A DNA stretch of 64,000 nucleotides, taken from contig NW_027445228.1 in the NCBI RefSeq assembly GCF_048569485.1, positions 310,001 to 374,000 on the forward strand, read 5' to 3'. Both the position numbers and the translations under genes were made by a program. The DNA comes from Anomaloglossus baeobatrachus (lineage: Eukaryota; Chordata; Amphibia; Anura; Aromobatidae). The notes under the pieces were generated by a model. The model saw nothing but the letters and a program-made list of their open reading frames with translations. It ran no database searches and was not told the DNA's origin. This document shows positions 11,251 through 21,668 of the stretch, in pieces. The first letter of the stretch is position 1; each line of letters opens with the position of its first letter.

Positions 11251-12177
11251 GAAGCCGTCAAACTGCTGCTGGGCTTCTGTGGGACGGGGTGAAAGTGTTA
11301 ACCCCAACCCACAAAATAAGTCCTGAGCACACACGCACTGACCAGCGTTCAGTAGTGAACGCTGAATGCGCGTCCTCGTAGAGCGCATGGGGATTTAAAG
11401 GGCCGGCAACCGGCAAGACACGGATGCCGGCAGAGTCCTGGGGGCAGTAGAAAAGGTCTTCCGGAGGTTCCCCACTCCTAGTCTAAAAGATGAAAAAATA
11501 ATCACATGGCCCCCTTGTTCACCTGATCTGGACCCCATAGAGAACCTGTGGTCCCTCATAAAATGTGACATCTACAGGGAGGGAAAACAGTACACCTCTC
11601 GGAACGGTGTCTGGGAGGCTGTGGTGGCTGCTGCACGCAATGTTGATCGCAAACAGATCAAGCAACTGACAGAATCTATAGATGGTAGGCTGTGTAGTGT
11701 CATCATAAAGAAAGGTGGCTATATTGGACACCAATTTTTTGGGGTTTTGTTTTTGCATGTCAGATATGTTTTTTTCTAAATTTTGTGCAGTTATATTGGT
11801 TTACCTTGTGAAAATAAACAAGTGAGATGGGAATATATTTGTTTTTTATTAAGTTGCCTAATAATTCTGCACAGTAATAGTTACCTGCACAAACAGATAT
11901 CCTCCTAAGATAGCCAAATCTAAAAAAACCCACTCCAACTTCCAAAAATATTAAGCTTTGATATTTGAGTCTTTGAGAACATAGTTGTTAATCAATAATA
12001 AAAAACTCCTCTAAAATACCACTTGCCTAATAATTCTGCTTGCGGTGTATATAAACTTTTTAGTTTCACATTCCTAAACTTCACGTTTAACAAAGAAAAT
12101 GAAACTATACAAGTCCTTATCTAAAGTAAGCAGAGGTCTCTGTTGCATTACACCAGGAAAGACACAGTACAGGCTCT

Positions 12178-12470
12178 ACAAAGACAAAATGGAGTGTAGA
12201 TTTAACAAAATAGATTCTGCTCTCATTAAAGCAATACACAGATGGATGAATAAAGAGTATAACTTGGCTATAAAAAAAGTTTATTCTCCCCATCAAAAAT
12301 TAGAAAAATGAAATATGTAAAAACATGAATAGTTTGTAAATGATCATAAAACGTACACAACTGTAATGACCCATGAAAAGAAATGAACTCTTTATTAACA
12401 GATAGTAAAAGCCTATTAATATTTACTAAAACAGACATTCTATTCATGACTATGGCTTCACTCCTGTTAT
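12178..12470 (-). pseudogene. Duplicate 3' end of the zinc-finger gene
   Basis: This segment aligns with 12737-13025, the 3' UTR and stop region of the zinc-finger gene, with about 80-90 percent identity by eye. At its right end the plus strand reads TATGGCTTCACTCCTG, which on the minus strand is the end of a finger linker (TGVKP) followed by the same TAG stop. All fingers are gone beyond that point. It is therefore the remnant of a second finger exon or of a partial tandem duplication. It has TTTATT at 12391-12396 (AATAAA on the minus strand), where the main copy has AATAGA. Confidence 0.7.
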
Positions 12471-12474
12471 TTAC

Positions 12475-12736
12475 CCTGTTACCAGCGTACGCTGCTTACA
12501 CAGAGTCGGTGCTCATTGGTCTCCCGCAGTCAAACACACCAATGCGTGCTGCCCTGCAGGAGCCCGACGACCAAAAAATGAACCAGAACAGTGTGTAACG
12601 ATCAGCAATTTCACAGCAGGGGCCAGATCGCTGCTTAGTGTCACACACAGCGAGATCACTGATGAGGTCACTGGTACAACACAAAACCTGTGACTCAGCA
12701 GCGATCTTGCTAGCGATCTCGCTATGTACCCCTTCC
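12475..12736. mobile_element. MITE remnant related to 50392-50728
   Basis: Shared blocks with 50392-50728 include TTGGTCTCC, AAACACACCAATGCGTGCTG and AGCGATCTCGCTATGT. The terminal bases are worn and no target duplication is evident. It separates the two copies of the zinc-finger 3' UTR. Confidence 0.65.
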
Positions 12737-13014
12737 ACAAAGACAAAATGGAGTGTAGATTTAAAAAATTAGATACTGCTCTCATTCAAGCAATACACAA
12801 ATGGATGAATAGAGTATAACTTAGCTATATATTAAAAAAAAAAAAAAAATTGTCTCCTAATCAAAAATTAGAAGAAAAAGTATGTAAAAAGATGAAGTTT
12901 GTAAATGATCCATCATAAAAAGTACACAACCGTAATGACCCATGAAATAAAATGAACTCTCTATTAACAGATAGCAAGTCTTAATATTTACAAAAACAGG
13001 CATTCTACTCATGA

Positions 13015-14258
13015 CTATGGCTTCAATCTTGCGTGAATTATCTTATGTATAATAAAATCTGCTTTCCGAGCAAAACATTTTCCACATTCTGAACATGAAT
13101 ATGGATTCTCTCCTGTGTGAATTATCTTATGTTTATTAAGATTTGATTTTGCAGCAAAACATTTCCCACATTCTGAACATGAATATGACTTCTCTCCTGT
13201 GTGAATTCTCGCATGTATAATAAGATGTGATTTCCGAGCAAAACATTTTCCACATTCTGAACATGAATATGGCTTCTCTCCTGTGTGAATTATCTTATGT
13301 TTATTAAGATTTGATTTTACAGCAAAACATTTTCCACATTCTGAACATGAATATGGCTTCTCTCCTGTGTGAATTATCTTATGTTTATTAAGATTTGATT
13401 TTGCAGCAAAACATTCCCCACATTCTGAACATGAATATGATTTCTCTCCTGTGTGAATTCTCTCATGTGTAATGAGATATGATTGCTGAGAAAAACATTT
13501 CCAACATTCTGAACATGAATATGGCTTCTCTCCTGTGTGAATTCTCCCATGTTTAACAAGAGCTGATTTCTCAGCAAAACATTTCCCACATTCTGAACAT
13601 GAATATGAATACTCTCCTGTGTGAATTCTCTCATGTGTAATGAGATATGATTGCTGAGAAAAACATTTCCCACATTCTGAACATGAATATGGCTTCTCTC
13701 CTGTGTGAATTCTCCCATGTTTAACAAGAGCTGATTTCTGAGCAAAACATTTCTCACATTCTGAACATGAATATGGCTTTTCTCCTGTGTGAATTCTCCC
13801 ATGTTTAACAAGAGCTGATATCTGAGCAAAACATTTCTCACATTCTGAACATGAATATGGCTTCTCTCCTGTGTGAATTCTCACATGTTTAACAAGACTT
13901 GATTTGTGAGCAAAACATTTCCCACATTCTGAACATGAATATGGCTTCTCTCCTGTGTGAATTTTCTCATGTCTAATGAGCTCTGATTTCATAGCAAAAC
14001 ATTTCCCACATACTGCACATGAATATGGCTTCACTCCTGTGTGAATGCTCTCATGTGTAATGAGATGTGATTTCTGAGCAAAACATTTCCCACATTCTGC
14101 ACATGAATATGGCTTCACTCCTGTGTGAATTATCTCATGTCTAATAAGATTTGATTTCTGAGCAAAACATTTCTCACATTCTGAACATGAATATGGCTTC
14201 GCTTCTTTGTTACTTTCACTTCCCTTAGCATTCTGTGTAGAACTCCTGGTACCGTCAT
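13015..14258 (-). CDS. C2H2 zinc-finger protein, terminal exon with 14 fingers
   Basis: This exon encodes a probable nuclear DNA-binding protein with 14 Kruppel-type fingers of the form YSCSECGKCFA-x-KS-x-L-x2-H-x3-H joined mostly by HTGEKP linkers. All fingers keep the C-C-H-H ligands. Residues at helix positions -1,2,3,6 are in order QSNR, QSHT, MSER, HSSK, QSAK, QSAK, QSYT, ESAK, QSYT, ASNK, VSNK, RSHI, ASNK, RADI. Fingers 6-7 and 8-9 look like a duplicated pair. The frame ends HARLKP and TAG. An ATG at 14265 opens the frame, but TTTTTTTATGACAG just before ATGACGG (14258) looks like a splice acceptor, and phase 1 joins it to the exon at 17471-17571. No effector domain is seen in the window. 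The target is unknown. Confidence 0.9.
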
Positions 14259-14477
14259 CTGTCATAAAAAAAATTGAAGTTATAAGCTTTTAATAATATA
14301 ACTTCAAACATTCACATAGACACTCATAAATCCATATAACTTCCAAAGTGTGTAGCAAAATTCTACTTTAAAAAGGCCTGTGTGACAGAAAATACCCAAA
14401 AATGACATCATTTTAAAAAAAGACATTCAATAAAACATTTACAAACATATCCAGTGGCACTCAATAATATAAGGATA

Positions 14478-14968
14478 CTTTGGCATTGCATTACTGCTGT
14501 AGAAATATTAGAAAAAAGGGATTAATACACAGGTAATGAGAAAAATGAGTGAAACGACATAGGCATTGCATTACTGCTTTAGAGATATTTGCAAAGTGAG
14601 ATTCTTAGCTTATGTATTGACCAATCCATGTGAGCCCGATAACCTTGACAAGCATCTGACCAAGCACTCCGCCCTATAGCCAGGGTGTGTCCACCATCTT
14701 AATTTACCAGGAACCTATCTGCCCAGACATGCAGATTGTTAAATCACACATAGAGGCATTTAAGGTTAGGTTCCCAATATAATGAGATCACCTTGTCGAG
14801 GTTATCGGGCTCACATGGATTGGCCAATACATAAGCTAAGAATCTCTCTTTACAAATATCTCTAAAGCAGTAATGCAATGCCTAGGTCTTTTTACTCATT
14901 TTTCACATTAGCTATGTATTTATCCCTTTTTTGTAATATTCCTACAGCAGCAATGCAATGCAAAAGTA
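14478..14968. mobile_element. Palindromic MITE in the zinc-finger intron
   Basis: The left arm (GGCATTGCATTACTGC ... CCATGTGAGCCCGATAACC) returns inverted on the right (GGTTATCGGGCTCACATGG ... GCAATGCAATGC). The arms are about 165 bases each around a spacer near 14645-14795. No ORF is present. The exact ends and the target duplication are unclear, so the superfamily is not assigned. Confidence 0.7.
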
Positions 14969-15034
14969 CACCTCAGATGCATCACAGGAATTAAAGCAAT
15001 GTGGAAGGAAAAAATTAAGATTTTAATTTTTCCC

Positions 15035-15350
15035 ACAAAAGTGTTGCTTTAACCACAAATTTTCATTTTCCCAAGGGTAAGATGAGGAAATGGACCATAT
15101 AATTCTGTTAGGCAATTTCTCGAGGGTACGCCGATAGCCCATATGTGGTGAAAACTACTGCTTGGGTCCACAGCAGGACTCGGAAGGGAAGGAGCAACAT
15201 TTGACTTTTGGAGAACAAAATTGGCTGAAATAGATAGAGAATGCCATGTCACGTTTGTAAAGCCCTTGATGTGCCTAAACAGTGGAAACACCCCACAAAT
15301 TATCTCATTTTGGAAACTACACCACTGAAGGAATGTATTTAGAGGTGTGG
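15035..15350. repeat. Dispersed repeat of unresolved class
   Basis: The block has the texture of a common amphibian repeat (CGATAGCCCATATGTGG, GAATGCCATGTC, CATTTTGGAAACTACACC). No terminal repeats or coding frame are visible. The stretch 15350-15920 after it holds nothing I can name. Confidence 0.35.
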
Positions 15351-15920
15351 AGATGATAGGAGTACCCTTATATAAGGCAAGGGGTCTTTAGCCGACCCCC
15401 AGCTATTATGGCGGACCCATCTGCACCCAATGATAAGGTTGCTGGGGGCGTTGGATATGTGGAACGCCCCATAGGCTGTGAGCTGTGAATGCTGCTGTCA
15501 AAGATTGAAAAGTTAACAGCAATGGGTAAAGCTTACCTCCACTGAATAACTGAATAGACATCATCTGCTGCCAATAACAGAGACTTAGCTTCTGGTCCGC
15601 AAGAAGTAATAGGATGAAATAATACTTTACATATCGAGGAGGGGTTAAAGAAAACCTGGCAGCTACAAGAACACTATTTATTTGCAGATACAGTGGCAAT
15701 CTGAGTACCTAGTATTTAAATAATATCTATCTGGTTTATTCAAACAGTGTGTAATGCTAGTCACTGCATTTATTTCCTCCCCTACACGTAGTGTCTCTCT
15801 CCTTTGTGTGCAGTGTAGGACTTTTGCTTTTCCCTGGGTCTGTGGTATTTGTGGGGTTTGCATCTCCACTCCAGGTGGGGGGAGAGGGTGGTGTTAGATC
15901 AGGGTTTGTACAGGAGTTAG

Positions 15921-16752
15921 TGTGGCGCCCCTGAGGCGTCAGTTGCCACAGGATACTGCATCGCAACCAAGGTGTGGTATCAATCTCGGGTACGGTGGAG
16001 GTAATTCACCGGTATGCACACAATTCACACAACACTCATCTTAGCAGCTCTGCCATTGGGCCTGGGCTAGGGTAGGATGGGGGGTGGCCATCACGAGGTA
16101 TGTGACCTCCTGCTCACTAGTTCAGCCAACCCGGGGAATGGAGTGTAGTTCGGGGGAGCAGCCTGTGACCGCAAGGTAGAGAAGAGACAGATCAGCAGGA
16201 GAGCTGTACAGACAGTCAATCAAGGAGTGAAGACCTGTGGCTTGGAGCTGGTGCAGCTCGGCCCAGGTATGGAATAGAAAGGGATCCTAGGGCTCACGTA
16301 GAGTGCAGCAGGCACCCGTGACCCGTTTCACTAGCAAGCAAGTGGGTGGCAAGTCCATTAGAACAAGGAACACACAGAAAGGAGCATCGGCCTTGACCTC
16401 CGAACTATCCGGGATCAGCTGGAGCCCACCACAGCAAAGCTCAGTACTCCAGAGGCGGCACGTGTCATCTCTGTGCATCGGATACCTCAGTGAGTAAAGA
16501 AACTTTGATTGCAATCTCTGTGTCGATCCATATTTCCTCGGCACTTCAGGCACCACGCTCGCCTTACAACATCAGTGTCGACTACCACTCTCAACTTTGC
16601 CTGTGGAAAGCTGTACCAACCAAGCTGCGCTACCATCTGCCCCAGAGGAAATGTCCCGTAGTGTCGGCTCATAAATAGCCGCAAACCACAGGTGGCGTCA
16701 CGAATAACTTTCATCCCCAGTAAATATTTCCCTTCCACCATCTTTATTGACA
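15921..16752 (+). mobile_element. LTR related to the Gypsy element at 18601, fossil
   Basis: The block begins TGTGGCGCCCCTGAGG, sharing the TGTGGCGCCCC start of the LTRs at 18601-26974 (read on their own strand). It ends near ATTGACA. The next bases, TGGGGTCACGAAAGCGGG, resemble the leader after the other element's 5' LTR (TGGCGTCACGAACAGG). It therefore looks like a 5' LTR plus a short leader with the body missing. Sequence from about 16800 to 17465 is intronic and unassigned. Confidence 0.5.
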
Positions 16753-16799
16753 CCGCTGGGGTCACGAAAGCGGGTCTGGCCGCTGTGACATCCCCCTTT

Positions 16800-17470
16800 C
16801 TACACCGGCCTGGTGATGAGTAACCCGCAAGACCCCGTGGGCGCGTCATTAGAGTTACACTGGCGGTCCAGACATGGATACCATCAAGCCTACCTGTGGG
16901 ATAAGGGACAGCACAAGATCCCTAGACTGAGGGCCTGATTCAGGGTGTCTCTTCTCCAGTTACCCCGGCAACTCTGTGATACCCTGGTTTTGGGAGTAAG
17001 TACTCAGCTAAGTAACTGATCAATCACTCAGAACAGGTAACCCCTGAAGAAACCAAGCACCTCCCAGTTTGATTGAACTGAGCTGTCGCTCAACTAACAG
17101 CTTGGCATGGCCCTGATTCCATAGAAAGGCAGCAGTCACTCACTGCATCCAAGACAGCAGAGAGATTGTGGCACAGTGGCTGCAAGGGGAAAATGCAGTT
17201 ACATTCTCCCAGCAGCTGCTCGCTTCCAGTCACCAGCACAGTGGGAGAGGCTGTAACAGTCACCACTCACTACATAGTGGGTGCACAGTAATCAACCCGC
17301 TTGTTCCTTGGCTGACAGCTTGTGAGCGGTAAGTGTTACTGTTTCCCGCACTGCATCGGTGACGGTATACGAGCGGCAGCAGGGAGAATGTAACTTCATT
17401 TTCTATTGCAGCTGGGAATGTGACTGTTCTCTTTGTTATTTAATGGTGACTCTTCACTGAGGAGGGTTAC
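16800..17470. other. Unassigned intronic sequence
   Basis: This is GC-moderate DNA between the LTR fragment and the upstream zinc-finger exon. No ORF, inverted repeat or known element is recognisable. Confidence 0.5.
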
Positions 17471-17571
17471 CTGTGGAAAGATCTCTACTCCGTTCATCAC
17501 TCCGCACATCCATTTCTCCTTTTTCCATTGTGTCTGCAGCGTTCTGCATATCTTTTCCCTGAATTTCAAAG
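17471..17571 (-). CDS. Upstream coding exon of the zinc-finger gene
   Basis: This 101-bp minus-strand exon is preceded by TTATTTTACAG and followed by GTAACC. It reads FEIQGKDMQNAADTMEKGE, then MDVRSDERSRDLST and one extra G. That G completes the GAT codon of the terminal exon, giving ...STDDGTRSST... without interruption. The acidic MDVRSDE-type sequence fits my recollection of the short exon before the finger array in amphibian finger genes. An intron of 3,212 bp would separate the two exons. Further 5' exons should lie at higher coordinates, beyond or within the L1 that starts at 18390. This is a prediction from splice signals and phase only. Confidence 0.65.
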
Positions 17572-18389
17572 CTGTAAAATAAATAATGTAAAAGTCAGGG
17601 ACAGAAGGAAAAGTCATGTGGAAGGTTCTAGATGGACGCTTCTGTTACCAGAGCCGTGTGGCCCCTGAGACCAATCGATGCATGGCCCCTACGCCTCCTA
17701 TATCGCCCGTGCTGCCCCAGAGTCAGTTCAGCAGGGATAGAAGCAGACGTGGCAGGATCCACTTAGTGTGGTACATTATGACATTGGGATTTCCTTCATT
17801 GTTTTGTCTTCACAATTTGGACGCCCTAATGCTTATTTTTCCGTCATTTGAGAATTGTTTTAGTCAACAATGTTGTATTTTTGAAAGTCTTTTTGAGGTA
17901 AATTAGTTTTATTCAATTGTTTTTCTTTAAGAGGGTGGACAGAGGCGTACATAGAAATCATGGGACCCCACAGCGGAAGTTCTAATTGGTACCCCCCCCC
18001 CTAAAAAAAATAAAAATGTAATTAATATTCAACTGGGTCATATAAGAACCTCTCCCAACTTTACAGCCCTTAAACCTACAAATTTGACCACCACACAAAA
18101 AGCAAGGCCAGTTCAAAAATATATAAATCCGGGCAGTGATACAGTGGTAAACACAAAACCTACAAACACTACCCTGAAAGGACTCAAACAAATTTATTGC
18201 AAAAATTTCTTTATTATTAAAAGTTGTAAAACAATAGTACAGCAGAAAATGTGAAAAATATACCAATCAAATATGCCCCATGGCACTATATAGTCATCAG
18301 TTTGCCAATATTGAGTATTGAAAATATATATCATACATTATTAGTCATAATGACAAACTGTAATATATGGCATCAAATAAATAAATTAT
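17572..18389. other. Unassigned DNA upstream of the zinc-finger exon
   Basis: A dispersed-repeat fragment (GCGTACATAGAAATCATGGG near 17946) and an AT-rich block lead to the 5' end of the L1 at 18390. I see no further coding exon here with convincing splice sites. Confidence 0.4.
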
Positions 18390-18600
18390 GGGGGCGGGGC
18401 GATGTAGCCAACCAGAGAGGACGCATGGGAAGAGAGCTCCTATAATCCTGATCTTATCCTAGCTGTTTATACCCGGTTACCTGACACATCTACTCACCGA
18501 CCTGCTGCTGTGACAGGAGACACCATTTGGAGACTGTCGGTCCTCACCGGAGCTGTTCCCTGAGTAGTGCAGGGCGACGCTGGATCTCCTGAGGCTGGAG

Positions 18601-19666
18601 TGACTCGCCCACCCCAGGGCTATGGGACACCCGGTGCCAGGCCGGACTAGTTCGGGGTCGTCAGTGGTGGCAGGGCCCGACTCCGTGGCCCTGGTGGGTG
18701 TCAGTTAAATATGGCTGGTGACTTGGGGTTTGTGTTCGTGACGCCACCTGTGGTATGCGGCTATTAAGCCGCTGCTGCTGTGTAGGGCCTCCGGGGTGAT
18801 GATATGGCAGAAATGGTGGTACTGCTCCCCACAGGTGGAGCGTAGCCCCGGGGACACTGTTGGTGCTCGTGAGAGTCTATGGTGTTGTGTGGAAAACACA
18901 GTGCAGGGCCGACAGGCATGAAAGAAACAGGCACAAACAACAGTCTCTTTACCTTCTCCTCTTTTACTTCACAAACGGTTAGTCCTGGGAGACCGTTACA
19001 GGTGGTAGAGGGCTCCGGCCGGCCTGGAAGTAACTGAGCTGTCGTTTTGGCCAGATGAGTATGAGGCCTACTCCTGTTCTTTTCCTTGCTGTCATAGGAC
19101 CCTGCTCTCTGGATTTAGCAATGGCCCTCTTGCTGCTGGGACCGGTGGTACGTCCCTTTCCCTCTGTGGTAGGCTGCACAGGCCCTCTCTGGTGCTTCTC
19201 TGCTGGAGTCCACACCGGGCCCTGATGATGCAGCTGTACCTTCGGGCTGTTTATGGGCCAGGTGCTTGCAGCTCTCCTGCCCTTCGGATTCGGCTACCAG
19301 GGAGTATTTTAGGCCCTGGTGGCCACAGACTCCGATGTCCGAGTCTCTTCTTTGCCTCTCTGCTCCTCCTGCCTCACTACTGGGCCAAGCTGCTCCAGCT
19401 CTAGGCCCCAGTTCCACAGGACAGCACTACTCTGCGTCTGCTTGCTATGACTTCTCTCTACAGACTGAACACTATCTCCTCTCTCAGGCCAGACTTAAGG
19501 AATGCTCCCTGGAACTCCAGGTTCAGAGCTCCCCCTGCTGGTCTGAGGGAGAACTGCGTTGGATGTTAAACTTACTGGCCAATAGACCTCCCAATTACCT
19601 CCAGGCTCAGCATTAACCCTTTGGAGGGGCAATGCTGTTGTGGCGACCAGGTCCTGGGGCGCCACA
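18601..19666 (-). repeat. 3' LTR of the Gypsy element
   Basis: Direct copy of 25918-26974. It is preceded, in element orientation, by a purine-rich AAGGGGGAG tract. TG...CA ends. Confidence 0.93.
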
Positions 19667-20046
19667 CTCCCCCTTAGTTAAACTCAGTACTCCCGGACTG
19701 AAGAAAACAAAACAAGACATAACATGTTACAACCTTAAACAACTATAAGAGTCCAGTGTGGCTCCCTGCCGGGTGTCCAATACACTGCTCCATGGGGGAC
19801 CCGCCGTGATAAAACCCCCAACGTAGGCTCTGGGCATGCGTCAGAGCATTGATGACCCCACTATGCACGCCGGACGGGTTTTCCTTCAGGGGTACTGAGC
19901 ACACTGGTGCTAACTATGTACAGCTAGAGTGTTGGCCACCCATAGTCCAGTGACCCAATTGTCCATTTACTTAATCACCTAAAACAAAACATTACATACA
20001 AGACATTTTCACATAACTATTTACACTCTGTTAGGTATTTTACTTT

Positions 20047-21226
20047 CTATGTTCTATACCTTGGAGGGGGCTGTCCCCGAGTGCTACGTTGGGACCGGTG
20101 TAGCTCTGGGGTTTGTCCCTGACTACTTGGAGTGTCTGCCCCCTCCGTGTTACTGGTAGGCCTAACCCTAACAGGTATGCGTGTTGGTTGCCTACGGAGT
20201 CTCAGATTCACCAAGGGTACGACAGGTTCACCACTGGCAGGGGGTTGATTCTCCTGTTCTACTGCTGGCGTGTCATATTGTGTTGGGGCAGACAGTTCCT
20301 TAGATGGGTCTGGAACCTCTTCTGTCTCTGGCTCGACCAACTGCGGGAACGTCAAGACTGGTACCACTATGGCATTATTTGTTCGGGTCCAAGTTTTGGG
20401 GAATTTGCCGAGGATGGTTTGTATCATCTCTTCCTCTTTTTCTCGAATTTCTTCCACTTCTTTTTGGATTTTGCACCGCTCAGGGCACGCTTTCAGGCGG
20501 TCTCTGGAAACCGTTTGATAGGTCTTGCCTTCATCCTTGCTTATGAGGCATACCTTACTATTGTCAAAGTTGGAGGGAATAATGGTGTAGGGTTCATTCT
20601 CCCACTGATCATCTAATTTATGCGCCCTCCGCTTTTTCTTAAGGACCTGTTCTCCAGCTGCTAAGGGAGTTGCTGGGGCCGTTTGATTGTAGTTCTGTTC
20701 TTGTCTCGTTCTTGCTTGGGACAGGCTCTTTTCTACGCATTCCTGAACTCTGCGGTACTGCTGTTGTCGCTCTGTATCCCAATCTTCTATCTCTTGAACT
20801 GCTTCAGGTGACACAGTTCCCATCTCCAAGTCTACAGGTAACTTGCCAGGTCTTGCTCGCATCAGGTAAGCAGGGATGCAGTTGGTCGAATTTACTGGGA
20901 TATGGTTATACAGGTCTACCAGATCTGGTAACTTCTCTGGCCATTGGTTTCTTTCTTCCAGCGGTAGAGTCTTGAGCATATCAAAGACCACATGGTTCAT
21001 CTTCTCGCACAATCCATTGGTCTGGGGGTGGTACGGTGTTGTTCTGATTTTCTTACAACCGTACATTTTACAGAACTCTTGGAACACTTCTGCCTCGAAT
21101 GCAGGACCTTGATCAGTCAGTACCCTTTCAGGGTAACCGTGAGGTCGACAAAAGTATGCCTGAAACGCTCTAGCTGCTGTTCTGGCTGTCTGGTCTTTCA
21201 CAGGCACTACTACCAGGAAACGAGAG
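20047..21226 (-). pseudogene. Gypsy integrase core and C-terminal region, fossil
   Basis: On the far side of the MITE the integrase core continues (YSRFLVVVPVKDQTART, VLTDQGPAFEAE with a catalytic D, and TTPYHPQTNGLCEKMN with a catalytic E). A C-terminal tail rich in acidic, proline and basic residues follows up to a TAG near 20047. Confidence 0.9.
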
Positions 21227-21229
21227 TAA

Positions 21230-21668
21230 GGGTATGTGCGCACGTTGCTTTTTACCTGCTTTTTTGCTGCTTTTTCTTCTGCGCTGTTTAATGCCAAAAT
21301 GGATGTGTTCTTCTATTCAAGCAAAGTCTATGGGAATTTGGGTTTCTTGTTTACACTATGTTGTTCAAAATGCTGCCTTTTTGTGGCAGAACTTTGGTCA
21401 AAAACTCAGCTTTTCAAAGAAGCAACATGTCAATTGTTTTTGCCATTTGGGTTTTGCACTGCAAAGCTGAGTTTTTGACCAAAGTTCTGCCACAAAAAGG
21501 CAGCATTTTGAACAACATAGTGTGAACAAGAAACCCAAATTCCCATAGACTTTGCTTGAATAGAAGAACACATCCATTTTGGCATTAAACAGCGCAGAAG
21601 AAAAAGCAGCAAAAAAGCAGGTAAAAAGCAGGTAAAAAGCAGGTAAAAAGCAACGTGCGCACATACCC
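21230..21668. mobile_element. Foldback MITE, TSD TAA, inside Gypsy integrase
   Basis: A nearly perfect palindrome of 439 bp. The left arm GGGTATGTGCGCACGTTGC returns as GCAACGTGCGCACATACCC, and the arms (about 200 bases) are inverted throughout. TAA lies at 21227-21229 and 21669-21671, as in PIF/Harbinger elements. A short GCAGGTAAAAA triplication lies in the right arm. The same family is at 49987-50388. Confidence 0.9.

Larger units (their letters stand above)
9816..11480. mobile_element. Nonautonomous hAT element, 8-bp TSD GTCTAAAA
   Basis: Target copies GTCTAAAA lie at 9808-9815 and 11481-11488. The ends are CAGGGGTGGGGAACC and GGTTCCCCACTCCTA, the classic hAT terminus. The interior has no transposase. 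It consists of an inverted minisatellite around a TA repeat and a long G-rich segment. Confidence 0.92.
8171..11779 (+). pseudogene. Tc1 transposase, broken and twice interrupted
   Basis: Begins MGQKRDMTGPEKSKIVRCLA. An in-frame TAA at 8250-8252 ends this stretch, and the reading resumes as IAKHLKRDHRTIKRFRANSQ. The GRRKSVGQKRG linker, VSKSTRCAILKDMAKVRKA and VLWTDEMRVTLDG (first catalytic region) follow. After the LTR insert it continues as GGGVLVWAGIIKD and MIFMQDNSPSHASNYF (second D). The hAT insert interrupts between this block and WPPCSPDLDPIENLWSLIK (catalytic E, about 11516-11560), and a KKGGYIGH-like C-terminus follows. The family resembles Tc1 of fish and frogs. It is inactive. Confidence 0.85.
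7955..12047 (+). mobile_element. Tc1-like transposon carrying a solo LTR and a hAT element
   Basis: TA lies at 7953-7954 and 12048-12049. The right end reads GCCTAATAATTCTGCTTGC and the left end carries a mutated counterpart, with internal copies of the ATTATTAGGCAAC motif at about 8141 and 11850. This is the long-TIR Tc1 family with repeated subterminal ATTATTAGGCAA motifs. Later insertions at 8640-9520 and 9816-11480 account for about 2.5 kb, leaving about 1.55 kb of original transposon. Confidence 0.88.

Noticed and set aside
13374-13841. 155-codon frame in another frame of the finger exon
   Set aside because: Shadow of the repeated finger sequence; the main frame has all zinc ligands.
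14259-14265. ATG at 14265 as start of the zinc-finger protein
   Set aside because: It lies in a splice-acceptor context and the upstream exon joins in phase. An internal start cannot be excluded but is less likely.
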